DNA of 5,497 nucleotides, from the NCBI GenBank assembly GCA_026387515.1, contig JAPLLP010000181.1:1-5497 (forward strand). Direction: 5' to 3'. This DNA is from Candidatus Omnitrophota bacterium (GTDB lineage Bacteria > Omnitrophota > Koll11 > Gygaellales > Profunditerraquicolaceae). Made by a program: the position numbers and the translations under genes. The stretch's first letter is position 1; the number at the start of each line of letters is the position of its first letter. Shown here in pieces: positions 5,334 through 5,497 of this stretch. The notes under the pieces are model-generated. The model was given only the letters and a program-made list of their open reading frames with translations. It was not told where the DNA came from and did no database searches.

Positions 5334-5497
5334 CTTAAAATCCCGAACATATTATTGACTACTGTCTGCACGAAGGCTAAAGGATAACTAACAAAGATAC
5401 CGCCTAAGAGCGAAAGCAGTGCCAGAAAGGCAACGCTCGCCACCATAATAAAGTTCCCCTCTCTTGCCTGAGAGTTACCCGGTTCGCCGAGAAATAC
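5330..5497 (-). CDS. C-terminal end of an antiporter-like membrane subunit (NuoM/MrpD/HyfB type), partial
   Basis: An open frame enters at the window edge and runs 55 codons to a TGA at 5330-5332. The visible residues begin VFLGEPGNSQAREGNF, continue into one strongly hydrophobic segment (about residues 17-43), and end in VNNMFGILR. A VFxGEP-like motif, a short polar loop and a last membrane helix is the usual ending of proton-translocating antiporter-like subunits of complex I, Mrp antiporters and group 4 hydrogenases (family knowledge). The stop overlaps the next gene's start as ATGA (5330-5333), so the two are translationally coupled. With the following two genes this makes at least three antiporter-like subunits in a row. 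The 5' part is outside the window, so the exact subfamily (NuoM-, MrpA- or MrpD-like) cannot be fixed. Confidence 0.72.
   Translation of the reverse strand, partial: VFLGEPGNSQAREGNFIMVASVAFLALLSLLGGIFVSYPLAFVQTVVNNMFGILR

Noticed and set aside
4693..5358. Plus-strand open frames opposite the NuoL-like gene
   Set aside because: The coding strand there has a continuous, motif-rich 612-residue protein; the opposite frames are shadows.

Overview
The window is the interior of one operon, read entirely on the minus strand. It encodes the membrane arm and part of the peripheral arm of a complex I-related, ion-translocating oxidoreductase. Read 5'->3' on the coding strand (high to low coordinates), the order is: the C-terminus of an Mrp/NuoM-type antiporter-like subunit; a full-length NuoL-like subunit (612 aa); an MrpD/NuoN-type antiporter-like gene broken by a frame change; a NuoJ/MbhD-like protein; a NuoK/MrpC-like protein; a NuoA-like protein; a NuoB/EchC-type small subunit; and the N-terminal 135 residues of a NuoC-like protein that runs off the window. 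Genes abut or overlap by a few bases (two ATGA overlaps), with Shine-Dalgarno sites placed inside or just after the preceding gene. No promoter, terminator, RNA gene, CRISPR array or mobile element is visible, and there is no gene-free stretch longer than about 10 bases.

The small subunit carries a Cys-x-x-Cys pair (C26, C29) plus C93 and C123, the [NiFe]-hydrogenase/Ech/Mbh arrangement, and not the adjacent Cys-Cys of respiratory NuoB. Together with NuoA-, NuoJ- and NuoK-like proteins and at least three antiporter-like subunits, this points to a group 4 membrane-bound (energy-converting) hydrogenase or a close Mbx/Ehr-type relative. Whether it makes H2 depends on the large subunit (NuoD/EchE-like). 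That subunit, the NuoH-like anchor and the NuoI-like ferredoxin subunit are not in the window. The expected job is to couple electron transfer in the cytoplasmic arm to export of H+ or Na+ through the antiporter-like subunits.

The organism is a bacterium with moderate GC and Shine-Dalgarno-led operons, probably an anaerobe. The style recalls uncultured lineages such as Omnitrophota or Elusimicrobiota, but that is an impression and not shown by the sequence.

The most notable feature is inside the MrpD/NuoN-type gene. At position 2618 the frame changes, and an 18-residue helix segment preceding the conserved LKR(M/L)L motif occurs twice in a row in two different family styles. This looks like a junction between two homologous antiporter genes (natural recombination, deletion between tandem paralogues, or a chimeric assembly) and not like a simple one-base sequencing error.
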